A stretch of DNA of 64,000 bases from Allostella sp. ATCC 35155 (GTDB lineage Bacteria; Pseudomonadota; Alphaproteobacteria; ATCC43930; Allostellaceae): the NCBI GenBank assembly GCA_006738865.1, contig AP019701.1, positions 3,406,001 to 3,470,000 on the forward strand, given 5' to 3'. Every line of letters begins with the position of its first letter. Positions within the stretch are counted from its first letter, which is position 1. Shown in pieces: positions 27,339 through 37,502 of this stretch. Made by a program: the position numbers and the translations under genes. The notes below the pieces were generated by a model. That model worked only from the letters and a program-made list of their open reading frames with translations, was not told the origin of the DNA and searched no databases.

Positions 27339-30326
27339 ATGCCGCTCCATCCCTCGCTCGCCGACCCGGCCCGCCAGCTCCTGCCCGGCAACCCAGATCA
27401 GGCCGAGATCGGCCTGCAACACTGGATGGAACGCGCCACCGACGCCGACGATCCGGCGCTGCACGAATTTGCGCGCGCGGTCGCCGACGATAGCATGGGG
27501 CGCGCGCTGCTCGCGGCGCTTTTCGGCGGCAGTCCCTTCCTCGGCCAGTGCCTCCTTGCGGAAATGGGGTTCGCCCGGCTCGTCCTGGAAGAGGGACCGA
27601 TGGCCGCACTCGGGCGGGTGGAAGCGGAGGTGGCCGCGCTGGATGCCGTCACCGAGGAGGAGCCGCTGCGCCGCGGGCTGCGGATCGCGCGCCGCCGGAC
27701 CGCGCTGACCGTCGCCGTCGCCGACATCCTCGGCCTCTGGCCGCTGGACCAGGTGACGGGCGCGATCACCGCCTTCGCCGAGCGCGCGGTCGCGCTCGCC
27801 GTCCGCCATCTCCTGCGCGAGGCCGCGGCGGCCGGACACCTCGAGCTGGCCCACCCCGACGCGCCGGACCGCGACAGCGGCTATTTCGTGCTGGGGATGG
27901 GCAAGCTCGGTGCCGGCGAACTCAACTATTCCAGCGACATCGACCTCGTCGTCCTATTCGACGAGGCGCGCACCCGCTATGTCGGGCGCGAGGATGCGAC
28001 GCGCTGCTTCGTGCGCATCACCCGCAAGCTCGTGCGCCTGCTGGAGGAGCGGACGCCCGATGGCTATGTCGCGCGCACCGACCTTCGCCTGCGACCGGAC
28101 CCGTCCTCGACGCCGATGGCGGTCTCGGTCCGGGCCGCGGAGGCCTATTACGAGAGCATGGGCCAGAACTGGGAGCGCGCCGCGATGATCAAGGCGCGGC
28201 CGATCGCGGGCGACATCGCGGCCGGGACGCAGTTCCTGCGCTTCCTGGTGCCCTTCGTATGGCGGCGCCATCTCGACTTCGCGGCCGTCCAGGACATCCA
28301 CTCGATCAAGCGCCAGATCAACGCCCATCGCGGCGGCGCCACCATCGCGGTCGCCGGCCACAACGTGAAGCTCGGCCGGGGCGGCATCCGCGAGATCGAG
28401 TTCTTCGCCCAGACCCAGCAGCTGATCTGGGGCGGCCGCGACCCGTCGCTGCGCTCGCCCCGCACCCTCGACGCCCTCGATGCGCTGGAGCGCTCGGGCC
28501 GATTGCAGCCGGAGGCGAACCGCGAGCTGCAGGCGGCCTACGTCTACCTGCGCGGCGTCGAGCACCGGCTGCAAATGGTGGCCGACCGGCAGACCCACAG
28601 CCTGCCGACCGACGACCGCGAGATGGAGACCTTCGTCCGCTTCCTGGGCCATGCGACCCGGGCGGAATTCGAGGCGGAGCTGATCGGCCATCTGGGGGGC
28701 GTCGAGCGCCACTATGCCGCCCTCTTCGAGAGTGCGCCGTCGCTCGCCGCCGGGCCGGGCAGCCTCGTCTTCACCGGGCCAGAGCCCGATCCCGACACGC
28801 TGGCGACGCTGCGGGGCATGGGCTTCCGCGATCCGGCGAGCCTCTGGCCGGTCGTCAGCAACTGGCATCGCGGACGCTATCGCTCGCTGCGCAGCCAGCG
28901 CGCGCGCGAGCTTCTGACGGAGCTGATGCCGCGCCTGCTCGAGGCGCTCGCCAAGGCGAGCGAGCCGGACGCCGCCTTCATGCGGTTCGACGCCTTCCTC
29001 GCCGCGCTGCCCGCCGGCGTCCAGATCTTCTCGCTGTTTCAGGCCAATCCGTGGCTGCTCGACTTCGTGGCCCAGGTCATGGGCGGCGCGCCGCGCCTCG
29101 CCGAGCACCTCAACCGGCACCCGGTGCGGCTGGACGCGATGCTGGCGGGCGACTTCATGGCCCCGCTGCCCGATCGCGATGCGCTCGCCCAGGACCTCGC
29201 CCGCACCCTCGCCGAGGCGCGCGACTTCGGCGACGCGCTCGACCTCGTGCGGCGCTGGTCCCACGACCAGCAGTTCCGGCTGGGCGTCCGGATGCTGCGG
29301 CACGCGACCGACGGCGATCGCGCCGGCGCCGGCTTCTCCGACGTCGCGGAGGTCGCGGTCGCCGGCCTGCTGCCGCTGGTCGAGGCCGAGTTCGCGCAGA
29401 CGCACGGGCGGATCGCCGGCGGCGGCATGGTCGTCCTGGCGCTCGGCAAGCTCGGCGGCCGCGAGATGACCGTCGGCTCCGACCTCGACCTCGTCACCCT
29501 CTACGAGACCTCGCCCGACGCCGAGGGCTCGGATGGGGCCAAGCCGCTGCCGATCTCGACCTTCTACATCCGGCTCAACGCCCGTCTCGTCAACGCCATC
29601 ACCGCGCCGACCGGCGAGGGCAAGCTCTACGACGTCGACATGCGGCTGCGCCCATCCGGCAACAAGGGACCGATCGCGGCCTCGCTCGACGGCTTCGCCC
29701 ACTATCACCGCACGGATGCCTGGACCTGGGAGCACATGGCGCTGACCCGGGCGCGGCCGATCGCGGGCGACCCCGCGCTGGCCGAGCGAACCATGGCGGT
29801 CGTGCGATCGATCCTGGTGCGCGCGCGCGACCCCGACCGCCTGGTGGCCGACGTCGCCAGCATGCGGGCCCGGATGCTGAAGGAGAAGCGGCCGGCCGAC
29901 GCCTGGGACGTCAAGCAGCGGCGCGGCGGGCTGGTCGACTGCGAGTTCATCGCCCAGTACCTGCAACTCCGCCATGCCCACGACCATCCCGAGGTGCTGA
30001 GCGCCAACACGACCGACGCCCTGGCCCGGCTCGCCGCCGCCGGTTGCCTCGATCCTGAGGCCGCCGCCGACCTCGACGCGGCGATGCGCCTGTGGCGCCG
30101 GGTGCAGGGCTTCCAGCGCCTGACCCTGGGCGAGGCGACGGACATGACGGGCACGGCGGCGAGCCATTGCGCCGCCCTGGCGCGGTCGGCGGGCGCGGTT
30201 GACTTCGCCGAACTCGAAACGAACATGACGCGTCTGGCCGCGCTGGCCCACGGGCACTTCCAGCGACTCGTCGAAGCGCCGGCCGCGCGCCTCTCGCTAT
30301 CCACACCCGCGGAGCAGGTTCCATGA
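27339..30326 (+). CDS. glnE: Bifunctional glutamine synthetase adenylyltransferase/adenylyl-removase
   Basis: This 995-residue enzyme adenylylates (inactivates) and deadenylylates glutamine synthetase in response to PII. Two nucleotidyltransferase domains are visible. The N-terminal removase domain has SSDIDLVVLFD at about residues 195-205, and the C-terminal transferase domain has GSDLDLVTLYE at about 713-723. Helical linkers and C-terminal repeats complete the full length. The start at 27339 lies after the divergent AsmA-like promoter region; longer upstream frame is antisense to that gene. Its stop overlaps bcp by four bases. Confidence 0.96.
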   Translation: MPLHPSLADPARQLLPGNPDQAEIGLQHWMERATDADDPALHEFARAVADDSMGRALLAALFGGSPFLGQCLLAEMGFARLVLEEGPMAALGRVEAEVAALDAVTEEEPLRRGLRIARRRTALTVAVADILGLWPLDQVTGAITAFAERAVALAVRHLLREAAAAGHLELAHPDAPDRDSGYFVLGMGKLGAGELNYSSDIDLVVLFDEARTRYVGREDATRCFVRITRKLVRLLEERTPDGYVARTDLRLRPDPSSTPMAVSVRAAEAYYESMGQNWERAAMIKARPIAGDIAAGTQFLRFLVPFVWRRHLDFAAVQDIHSIKRQINAHRGGATIAVAGHNVKLGRGGIREIEFFAQTQQLIWGGRDPSLRSPRTLDALDALERSGRLQPEANRELQAAYVYLRGVEHRLQMVADRQTHSLPTDDREMETFVRFLGHATRAEFEAELIGHLGGVERHYAALFESAPSLAAGPGSLVFTGPEPDPDTLATLRGMGFRDPASLWPVVSNWHRGRYRSLRSQRARELLTELMPRLLEALAKASEPDAAFMRFDAFLAALPAGVQIFSLFQANPWLLDFVAQVMGGAPRLAEHLNRHPVRLDAMLAGDFMAPLPDRDALAQDLARTLAEARDFGDALDLVRRWSHDQQFRLGVRMLRHATDGDRAGAGFSDVAEVAVAGLLPLVEAEFAQTHGRIAGGGMVVLALGKLGGREMTVGSDLDLVTLYETSPDAEGSDGAKPLPISTFYIRLNARLVNAITAPTGEGKLYDVDMRLRPSGNKGPIAASLDGFAHYHRTDAWTWEHMALTRARPIAGDPALAERTMAVVRSILVRARDPDRLVADVASMRARMLKEKRPADAWDVKQRRGGLVDCEFIAQYLQLRHAHDHPEVLSANTTDALARLAAAGCLDPEAAADLDAAMRLWRRVQGFQRLTLGEATDMTGTAASHCAALARSAGAVDFAELETNMTRLAALAHGHFQRLVEAPAARLSLSTPAEQVP

Positions 30327-30787
30327 GCGTCGAAATCGGCAAGCCGGCCCCGGCCTTCACCATGCCCACGGACGGCGGCGGCAAGGTCAGCCTCGCCGCC
30401 CTCAAGGGCAAGCCGGTCATCCTCTATTTCTATCCCAAGGACGACACGTCGGGCTGCACCAAGGAGGCCTGCGGCTTCCGCGACGCGATGCCCGACTTCG
30501 CCCGCATCCACGCCACCATCGTCGGCGTCTCCAAGGACAGCGTCGCCAGCCACGACCGCTTCAAGGCCAAGTACCAGCTGCCCTTCATCCTCGCATCCGA
30601 CGCCGACAACGACGTCACCGAACGCTATGGCGCCTGGGTCGAGAAGAGCATGTACGGCCGGAAATACATGGGCATCGAGCGCTCGACCTTCGTCATCGAC
30701 GGCAAGGGCATCGTCCGCGCAGTCTGGCGCAAGGTGAAGGTGCCCGGCCATGTCGAGGAAGTGCTGAAGGCGGTGACGGCCCTGTAG
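30323..30787 (+). CDS. bcp: Thioredoxin-dependent peroxiredoxin, Bcp/PrxQ type
   Basis: This 154-residue cytosolic thiol peroxidase reduces hydrogen and organic peroxides. The peroxidatic cysteine is C45 and the resolving cysteine is C50 in SGCTKEACGF, the five-residue spacing of PrxQ enzymes. The ATG overlaps the glnE stop (ATGA), so it is translationally coupled. A 7-bp GC hairpin follows the stop. Confidence 0.94.
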   Translation: MSVEIGKPAPAFTMPTDGGGKVSLAALKGKPVILYFYPKDDTSGCTKEACGFRDAMPDFARIHATIVGVSKDSVASHDRFKAKYQLPFILASDADNDVTERYGAWVEKSMYGRKYMGIERSTFVIDGKGIVRAVWRKVKVPGHVEEVLKAVTAL

Positions 30788-30804
30788 CGGCCGGCGTCCG
30801 GTCG

Positions 30805-30826
30805 CGGCCCCGCCGCATCGGGGCCG
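30805..30826 (+). terminator. GC-rich hairpin after glnE-bcp
   Basis: CGGCCCC (30805-30811) pairs with GGGGCCG (30820-30826) around an eight-base loop, 18 bases after the bcp stop. There is no T tract, so termination efficiency is uncertain. Confidence 0.45.
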
Positions 30827-30832
30827 ATCAGC

Positions 30833-30871
30833 TTGACGCGCCATTGGTGACGATTTACGTATTTCGTCACC
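30833..30871 (+). promoter_or_regulatory. Promoter and palindromic operator of the TetR gene
   Basis: TTGACG (30833-30838) is a good -35 box, and with a 17-base spacer it points to TACGTA (30856-30861) as the -10 box. A 26-nt palindrome, GGTGACGA (30846-30853) mirrored by TCGTCACC (30864-30871) with TACGTA at its centre, covers the -10 box and abuts the ATG. This is the expected position for an autoregulatory TetR operator. A single half-site TCGTCACC recurs at 31514-31521 before the efflux genes. Confidence 0.7.
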
Positions 30872-31480
30872 ATGCAGCGCACAACACACCGCACATCACC
30901 ACGTCCATCCCGCGAAGAGATCCGATCGCGGATCGTCGTCCAAGCCGACGAGATGTTCCGCGCCCAGGGCTATGCGCGGACGACGATCGCGGCCATTGCC
31001 GAGGCGCTCGGCATGTCGACCGCCTACATCTACAAGTTCTTCCCGTCGAAGAACGCGGTGATCGAGGCCGCGGTCGAGCACAATATCGAACAGTTGCGGA
31101 GCCTCGTCCTGATGGCCGCGCGCGAGCGTGGGCGGGCGATCGACCGCATCGGCAACGTCGTCCTGGCGATCCTCGCCGACCATCGCCAACGCTTTGAAAA
31201 TGAAGCGAACCTCCATGAGCTGATCCTGCTCGCCAATGCCGAGAAGTGGGGCTGCATCCGGCGCTGGAAGAGCGAACTGCGGGAGATCTTCGCGAGCCTC
31301 GTCGAGGACGGGATGCGAGCCGGCGATTTCGCGGCCGGCGACCCGGCGGCCGCCGCGGACTTCGTCATGGATTCGGTGATGGTGTTCCTGCACCCGCTTT
31401 TCCAGAACGAGCGCAGTGCCGACGAGGCCGTCCGGCGGGCGCACGATCACATTCGCTTTATCGCGCGTGCGCTGCGGTAG
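30872..31480 (+). CDS. TetR/AcrR-family transcriptional repressor
   Basis: This 202-residue regulator has the TetR N-terminal helix-turn-helix: TTIAAIAEALGMSTAYIYKFF, at about residues 38-58, includes the usual recognition-helix end. The rest is a helical ligand-binding domain. It precedes an RND efflux operon on the same strand and most likely represses both. No Shine-Dalgarno exists before the ATG because the operator abuts it; the promoter spacing implies a leaderless or nearly leaderless message. Confidence 0.92.
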   Translation: MQRTTHRTSPRPSREEIRSRIVVQADEMFRAQGYARTTIAAIAEALGMSTAYIYKFFPSKNAVIEAAVEHNIEQLRSLVLMAARERGRAIDRIGNVVLAILADHRQRFENEANLHELILLANAEKWGCIRRWKSELREIFASLVEDGMRAGDFAAGDPAAAADFVMDSVMVFLHPLFQNERSADEAVRRAHDHIRFIARALR

Positions 31481-31602
31481 ACGCCCGGCCATTCAGTAAT
31501 CATTCTCATCGAATCGTCACCAGCCGTCTCGCGCTGAGGACATTTGCCAACGCCGACGGACCGATCGTTCGCCGCTTCATTCGTCCCGGGGGACACCCGA
31601 CC

Positions 31603-32784
31603 ATGCCCATGCGCGCCGTCCCGATGCTGGCCGCCGCCCTGCTGGCGCTCGCCGCCTGCGACCAGGCCCAGACGCAGCAGCCGGCCAAGGCGCCGCCGCC
31701 CCCGCCCGAGGTTGCGGTGGTGACCCTGGCGCCGCAGAAGATCGAGATCGACACCGAGCTGCCAGGGCGCATCGCCGCATTCCGGGTCGCCGAGGTGCGG
31801 CCGCAGGTCAGCGGTATCGTCCAGAAGCGGCTCTTCGAGGAGGGCAGCCAGGTCGAGGCCGGCCAGCAGCTCTACCAGATCGATCCGGCGAGCTACGAGG
31901 CGGCGCACCAGAGCGCCCAGGCGGGGCTGGCCCGCGCCGGCGCCCAGCTCACGGCCGCCCGCCTCCTCGCCAACCGCTACAAACCGCTGGCCGAGGCCAA
32001 GGCCGTCAGCCGCCAGGACTATGACAACGCGGTCGCCGCCGCCCAGCAGGCGGCCGCCGACGTCGCGTCGGCCCGCGCCCAGATCGAGACCGCGCGCATC
32101 CAGCTCGAATACACCAAGGTCCTGTCGCCGATCACCGGCCGCGTCGGCCGGTCCGCCATCACCGAGGGCGCCCTGGTGACGGCCAACCAGGCGGCCGCGC
32201 TGGCGACGGTGCAGCAGCTCGACCCGGTCTATGTCGACGTCACCCAGTCGACCGCCGAGATGCTGCGCCTGCGCCGGCGCATCGAGCGCGGCGAGCTGGA
32301 GGTCGACGAGACCGGCAAGGCCGGCGCGCGCCTCGTGCTCGAGGACGGCTCGATCTACGGCGAGACGGGCAAGCTCCTGTTCTCGGAAGTCACGGTCAGC
32401 CCCGGCACGGGCTCCGTCACGCTGCGCGCCGAGTTCCCCAACCCGAAGGGCCTGCTGCTGCCCGGCATGTTCGTCCATGCCCGGATCGAGGCGGGCGCGG
32501 TTCCGGACGCCCTGCTGGTGCCCCAGCAGGGGGTGACGCGGGACCAGCGCGGACAGGCGGTCGCGCTGGTCGTCGGCGAGGGCAGCCGCATCGAGCAGCG
32601 CGTCCTCACCGTCGACCGGGCCATCGGCGACCAGTGGCTGGTGACCGGCGGCGTCGCGGCAGGCGACCGCATCGTCGTCGAGGGCGTGCAGAAGGTGCGG
32701 CCCGGCGCCGAGGTCCGCGTCGTCGAGGCAGCGTCGCCGGGGGCGCCGCGCCGACAGCAGGGCGCCCTGCCCGCCGCGCGCTGA
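31603..32784 (+). CDS. RND efflux periplasmic adaptor (membrane fusion) lipoprotein
   Basis: This 393-residue protein has a lipoprotein signal with cysteine 19 (lipobox LAAC) and a Pro-rich linker. The barrel-sandwich hybrid and long alpha-hairpin follow. Typical adaptor stretches are TELPGRIAAFRVAEVRPQ and VLSPITGRVGRSAITEGALV. It would bridge the inner-membrane pump and the outer-membrane channel, in the AcrA/MexA style. The upstream extension of the frame overlaps tetR and is not coding. It is the first gene of a three-gene efflux operon. Confidence 0.94.
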   Translation: MPMRAVPMLAAALLALAACDQAQTQQPAKAPPPPPEVAVVTLAPQKIEIDTELPGRIAAFRVAEVRPQVSGIVQKRLFEEGSQVEAGQQLYQIDPASYEAAHQSAQAGLARAGAQLTAARLLANRYKPLAEAKAVSRQDYDNAVAAAQQAAADVASARAQIETARIQLEYTKVLSPITGRVGRSAITEGALVTANQAAALATVQQLDPVYVDVTQSTAEMLRLRRRIERGELEVDETGKAGARLVLEDGSIYGETGKLLFSEVTVSPGTGSVTLRAEFPNPKGLLLPGMFVHARIEAGAVPDALLVPQQGVTRDQRGQAVALVVGEGSRIEQRVLTVDRAIGDQWLVTGGVAAGDRIVVEGVQKVRPGAEVRVVEAASPGAPRRQQGALPAAR

Positions 32785-32821
32785 CGATCCGGCCCAGCCC
32801 TAGCCCGCAGGAGGCCCTCGG

Positions 32822-35800
32822 ATGGCCCGCTTCTTCATCGACCGCCCGGTCTTCGCCTGGGTGATCGCGATCACCATGATGCTGGCCGGCGTGCTGGCGA
32901 TCCTGACGCTGCCGGTCGCGCAGTATCCCAACATCGCCGCACCGCAGATCAGCATCGCCGTGACCTATCCCGGCGCCTCCGCGCGAACGGTGCAGGACAC
33001 CGTCGTGCAGGTCATCGAACAGCGCATGAACGGCATCGACGGGCTGCAGTACATGGCCTCGTCCTCGAGTTCGGACGGCAGCGTCGAGGTCACCCTGACA
33101 TTCGCCCAGGGCACCAATCCGGACATCGCCCAGGTGCAGGTGCAGAACAAGCTGCAGCTCGCCACCCCCCTGCTGCCGCAGGAAGTGCAGCAGCAGGGCA
33201 TCCGCGTCACCAAGGCCACCCGCAACTTCCTGCTGATCGTCGGTTTCGTCTCCGAGGACGGCAGCCTCACCAATTTCGACATTGCCAACTTCCTGGCCTC
33301 CACCGTCCAGGATCCGATCAGCCGCACCGCCGGCGTCGGCGACTTCCAGCTCTTCGGCGCGCAGTACGCCATGCGCATCTGGCTAGACCCGGCCAAGCTG
33401 AACAATTACGGCCTGACCGCGCTCGACGTGCTGACCGCGGTGCGGGCGCAGAACGTCCAGGTCTCGTCCGGCCAGCTCGGCGGCGCGCCGGCCACGTCGG
33501 GCCAGCAGCTCAACGCCACCATCATCGGCTCGACCCGCCTGCAGACGCCCGGGCAGTTCGACGCGATCGTGCTGCGGGTCAATCCCGACGGTTCGCAGGT
33601 GCGCCTGCAGGACGTGGCGCGCACCGAGCTCGGCGCCGAGAGCTACGGCCTCGACACCCGCTACAACGGCAAGCCCGCGGCCGGCCTCGGCATCAAGCTG
33701 GCGACCGGCGCCAATGCCCTCGACACGGTGCAGAACATCCGGGCGACGATCGAGGAACTGCGGCCGTTCTTCCCCGCCGGCCTGTCGGTCATCTACCCCG
33801 TCGACCAGACGCCCTTCATCAGGCTGTCCATCGAGGAGGTCGTGAAGACGCTGGCCGAGGCGGTGCTGCTCGTCTTCCTCGTCATGTTCCTCTTCCTGCA
33901 GAACTTCCGCGCCACCCTGATCCCGACGATCGCGGTGCCCGTCGTCCTGCTCGGCACCTTCGGGGTGCTGGCCGCCTTCGGCTTCTCGATCAACACGCTG
34001 ACCATGTTCGCGGTCGTGCTGGCGATCGGCCTGCTCGTCGACGACGCCATCGTGGTGGTCGAGAACGTCGAGCGCGTCATGTCCGAGGAGGGGCTCGGCC
34101 CGCGCGAGGCGACGCGCAAGTCGATGGGGCAGATCCAGGGCGCCCTGGTCGGCATCGCCCTGGTGCTGTCCGCCGTCTTCGTGCCGATGGCCTTCTTCGG
34201 CGGGTCGACCGGGGTCATCTACCGCCAGTTCTCGGTCACCATCATCTCGGCCATGGCCCTGTCGGTCCTGGTCGCGATGGTGCTGACGCCGGCCTTGTGC
34301 GCGACCATGCTGAAGCCGGTGCCGAAGGGGCACCAGATCGCCAAGCGCGGCTTCTTCGGCTGGTTCAACCGCAGCTTCGACCGCGGCAACCGCGCCTATC
34401 AGTCGACCGTGCGCTACATCGTCGGCCGGGCGATCCGCTTCTTCCTCATCTTCGGGCTGATGATCGGCGGCATCGTCGTCCTCTATGGCCGCATCCCCAC
34501 CTCGTTCCTGCCGAACGAGGACATCGGGCAGATGTTCGTGCAGATCCAGACGCCGCCCGGCGCCACCATGGAGCGCACCCAGGCGGTGGTCGACCAGGTC
34601 GTCGACTATCTGCGCAACGAGGAGAAGGAGAGCGTCCTCGGCACCTTCTCGATCGTCGGCTTCAGCTTCGCCGGACGCGGCCAGAACGGCGCCATCGTCT
34701 TCACCCGCCTGCGCGACTGGAGCGAGCGAACGGCGCCGAACCTCAAGGTCCAGGCACTGGCCCAGCGCACCATGGCCCGCATGGCGCAGATCAAGGATGC
34801 GATGATCTTCGCCATCGCGCCGCCGCCCGTGCCCGAGCTCGGCAATGCGACCGGCTTCGACTTCCAGCTCCAGGATCGCGCCGGCGTCGGCTACGAGCGC
34901 CTGCTCGCGGCCCGCAACCAGCTGCTCGGCATGGCCGCGCAGCGGCCGGAGCTGGTCGGCGTGCGGCCCAACGGCATGGCCGACGCGCCGCAGTTCCAGC
35001 TCGTCGTCGACCGGGAGCGGGCGAGCGCGCTCGGCCTCTCCATCGCCGACGTCAACAACACCATGTCGGCGGTCTGGGGCTCGGCCTACGTCAACGACTT
35101 CATCGACCGCGGCCGGGTGAAGCGGGTCTATCTGCAGGGCGACGCGCCGGCGCGGATGATGCCGGACGACCTCGACAAGTGGTACGTCCGCAACGCCTCC
35201 GGCCAGATGGTGCCCTTCTCGGCCTTCGGCTCGGCTGAATGGACCTTCGGACCGCAGAAGCTGGAGCGCTACAACGGCGTCCAGTCCTTCAACATCCAGG
35301 GCAACGCCGCGCCGGGGCGCAGTTCGGGCGAGGCGATGGCGGTCATGGAGGAACTGGCGCAGCAGCTGCCGCCCGGCATCGGCTTCGAGTGGACGGGCCT
35401 GTCGTTCGAGGAGAAGGCGTCCGGCGCGCAGGCGCCCGCCCTCTTCGCGATCTCGCTGCTCGTCGTCTTCCTGTCCCTGGCCGCCCTCTACGAGAGCTGG
35501 TCGGTGCCCTTCGCGGTGATGCTCGGCGTGCCGCTCGGCGTCCTCGGCGCCGTCGGCGCGGCCGTCCTGGCGAGCCTCTCGAACGACGTCTATTTCCAGG
35601 TCGGCCTGCTGACCACCATCGGGCTGTCGGCCAAGAACGCCATCCTCATCGTCGAATTCGCCAAGGAGGCGTTCGACCGCGGCACGTCCGTCGTCGAAGC
35701 CGCCCTCCAGGCGGCCGGGCAGCGGCTGCGACCGATCCTCATGACGTCGCTCGCCTTCATCCTCGGCGTGACGCCGCTCGCGATCTCGAACGGCGCCGGG

Positions 35801-35992
35801 TCGGGGGCGCAGAACGCCATCGGCATCGGCGTGATCGGCGGCATGCTGACGGCAACCTTCATCGCCATCTTCTTCATTCCGCTGTTCTTCGTCGCGATGA
35901 CGAAGCTCTTCCGGGTGAAGCCGGCGATCCATCGCAACCGGCCGGAGCCGACGTCCGGCGCTACGCCCGAGCCGGCGCTCGGCGGGGACTGA
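32822..35992 (+). CDS. RND multidrug efflux pump, HAE1 (AcrB/MexB) family
   Basis: This 1056-residue inner-membrane proton antiporter has twelve expected membrane helices and two large periplasmic loops. The proton-relay aspartates are in [16 protein letters not shown] (helix 4), and the relay lysine is in [32 protein letters not shown] near the N terminus is diagnostic of the hydrophobe/amphiphile exporters. It should export drugs, dyes, detergents or solvents as a trimer with its adaptor and outer-membrane partner encoded on either side. Confidence 0.97.
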   Translation: MARFFIDRPVFAWVIAITMMLAGVLAILTLPVAQYPNIAAPQISIAVTYPGASARTVQDTVVQVIEQRMNGIDGLQYMASSSSSDGSVEVTLTFAQGTNPDIAQVQVQNKLQLATPLLPQEVQQQGIRVTKATRNFLLIVGFVSEDGSLTNFDIANFLASTVQDPISRTAGVGDFQLFGAQYAMRIWLDPAKLNNYGLTALDVLTAVRAQNVQVSSGQLGGAPATSGQQLNATIIGSTRLQTPGQFDAIVLRVNPDGSQVRLQDVARTELGAESYGLDTRYNGKPAAGLGIKLATGANALDTVQNIRATIEELRPFFPAGLSVIYPVDQTPFIRLSIEEVVKTLAEAVLLVFLVMFLFLQNFRATLIPTIAVPVVLLGTFGVLAAFGFSINTLTMFAVVLAIGLLVDDAIVVVENVERVMSEEGLGPREATRKSMGQIQGALVGIALVLSAVFVPMAFFGGSTGVIYRQFSVTIISAMALSVLVAMVLTPALCATMLKPVPKGHQIAKRGFFGWFNRSFDRGNRAYQSTVRYIVGRAIRFFLIFGLMIGGIVVLYGRIPTSFLPNEDIGQMFVQIQTPPGATMERTQAVVDQVVDYLRNEEKESVLGTFSIVGFSFAGRGQNGAIVFTRLRDWSERTAPNLKVQALAQRTMARMAQIKDAMIFAIAPPPVPELGNATGFDFQLQDRAGVGYERLLAARNQLLGMAAQRPELVGVRPNGMADAPQFQLVVDRERASALGLSIADVNNTMSAVWGSAYVNDFIDRGRVKRVYLQGDAPARMMPDDLDKWYVRNASGQMVPFSAFGSAEWTFGPQKLERYNGVQSFNIQGNAAPGRSSGEAMAVMEELAQQLPPGIGFEWTGLSFEEKASGAQAPALFAISLLVVFLSLAALYESWSVPFAVMLGVPLGVLGAVGAAVLASLSNDVYFQVGLLTTIGLSAKNAILIVEFAKEAFDRGTSVVEAALQAAGQRLRPILMTSLAFILGVTPLAISNGAGSGAQNAIGIGVIGGMLTATFIAIFFIPLFFVAMTKLFRVKPAIHRNRPEPTSGATPEPALGGD

Positions 35993-35995
35993 TCC

Positions 35996-37489
35996 ATGAT
36001 GCGACCCATCCTTGCCGCCGGCCTCGCCGCGGCGCTCGCCGGCTGCTCGCTCGCGCCCGCCTATGATCGGCCGGCCGCGCCCGTCGCTTCGCTCTGGCCG
36101 GCCGGCACGGGCGACGAAGCCTCGCCCGCCGCGGCCGCACCGGCGGCCGACATCGGCTGGCGCGAGTTCTTCCAGGATCCCCGGCTGCAGACGCTGATCG
36201 CGGCCGCCCTCGCGAACAACCGCAACCTGCAGGTCGCCGCGCTCAACGTCGAGGCGGCGCGCGCCCAGTACCAGATCGAGGGGGCCGACCTGCTGCCCCG
36301 GCTGGACGCAAGCGGCGGTGCCACGCTGCAGCGCACGCCGGCCGCCCTGTCGCAGCGCGGCCGGGCCACGACCAGCCAGAGCTACGATGTCGGGCTGGCG
36401 CTGACGGCATGGGAGATCGACCTCTTCGGCCGGGTCCGCAGCCTGCAGGACGCGGCCCTGCAATCCTACTTCGCCCTCGATGCGACACGGACCGCCACCC
36501 GGATCGCGCTGGTCGCCCAGGTCGCCGACGCCTACCTGACCCTGCTCGCCGACGCCCAGCTCCTGCGGCTGACGCGCGAGACGCTGGCGAGCCAGCGCGA
36601 ATCCTTCGAGATCACCCGCGCCCGCTTCGAGCGCGGCGTCGCGACGGAACTCGACCTGCGCCAGGTCGAAACCTCGATGCGTACGGCAGAGACCAACATC
36701 TCCGTCTATACTCGCCGGCTCGGCGTATCGCGCAATGCGCTGGAGCTGCTGACGGGGCGGCCGCTGCCCGACGGCTTCATGCGCGAGATCGCGGACGGGG
36801 CGGACCTCGACCACCAGAACCTGCTGGCCGACATCCCGGCCGGCCTGCCCTCCGACCTCCTGACCCGGCGGCCGGACATCCGTGCCGCCGAGCACGACCT
36901 GCGCGCCACCAACGCCAATATCGGGGCCGCGCGCGCCGCCTTCTTCCCGCGGATCACGCTGACCGCCGGCCTCGGCACCGCCAGCACCAGCCTCGACGGC
37001 CTCTTCGACGGCGGCGCCCGGACCTGGAGCTTCCTGCCCTCGATCTCGATCCCGATCTTCGACGCCGGCGCCAACCAGGCGAACCTCGACCTCGCCCAGG
37101 TGCGCAAGCGCATCCAGATCGCCAACTACGAGCAGGCGATCCAGACCGCCTTCGCGGAAGTCGCGGACGCGCTGGTTCAGCGCACGACCTACGACACGCA
37201 GCTCCGGTCGCAGGAAGCGCTGGTGCGGGCCAGCGCCGAGAGCTTCCGCCTGTCCGACCTGCGCTACCGCAACGGCGTCGACAGCTACCTCAACACGCTG
37301 GTCAATCAGCGGTCGCTCTACCAGGCGCAGCAGGAGCTGATCCAGACCCGCCTCGCCCGCCTCTCCAACCTCGTCACCCTCTACAAGGTGCTGGGCGGCG
37401 GCTGGAGCGAACGCGCGACCGACGGCCCGGCGCCGGACCCCGCGATTCCGCCGGGGCCGCTCGCCGCCGCCGGCCTGGCGGCGCGCTGA
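35996..37489 (+). CDS. Outer-membrane efflux lipoprotein, NodT/OprM family
   Basis: This 497-residue outer-membrane factor has a lipoprotein signal with cysteine 17 (lipobox LAGC). It has two repeated helical halves typical of TolC-like channels, with LTAWEIDLFGRVR and DLLTRRPDIRAAEHDLRA as family signatures. It starts three bases after the pump gene stop, so the tripartite system is complete in one operon. Its stop lies inside a palindrome shared with the convergent SRPBCC gene. Confidence 0.95.
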   Translation: MMRPILAAGLAAALAGCSLAPAYDRPAAPVASLWPAGTGDEASPAAAAPAADIGWREFFQDPRLQTLIAAALANNRNLQVAALNVEAARAQYQIEGADLLPRLDASGGATLQRTPAALSQRGRATTSQSYDVGLALTAWEIDLFGRVRSLQDAALQSYFALDATRTATRIALVAQVADAYLTLLADAQLLRLTRETLASQRESFEITRARFERGVATELDLRQVETSMRTAETNISVYTRRLGVSRNALELLTGRPLPDGFMREIADGADLDHQNLLADIPAGLPSDLLTRRPDIRAAEHDLRATNANIGAARAAFFPRITLTAGLGTASTSLDGLFDGGARTWSFLPSISIPIFDAGANQANLDLAQVRKRIQIANYEQAIQTAFAEVADALVQRTTYDTQLRSQEALVRASAESFRLSDLRYRNGVDSYLNTLVNQRSLYQAQQELIQTRLARLSNLVTLYKVLGGGWSERATDGPAPDPAIPPGPLAAAGLAAR

Positions 37490-37502
37490 GCCGGAGGGCT
37501 CA
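37487..37502. terminator. Palindrome containing both stop codons of a convergent pair
   Basis: TGAGCC (37487-37492) pairs with GGCTCA (37497-37502) around GGAG. The left arm begins with the TGA of the outer-membrane factor and the right arm ends with the complement of the TGA of the SRPBCC gene. It could be a short bidirectional terminator. Confidence 0.45.

Noticed and set aside
33383-36895. Open frame of 1170 codons on the minus strand
   Set aside because: It is antisense to the RND pump and outer-membrane factor, has shadow-type composition (Gly, Arg, Asp, His-rich) and contains no motif.
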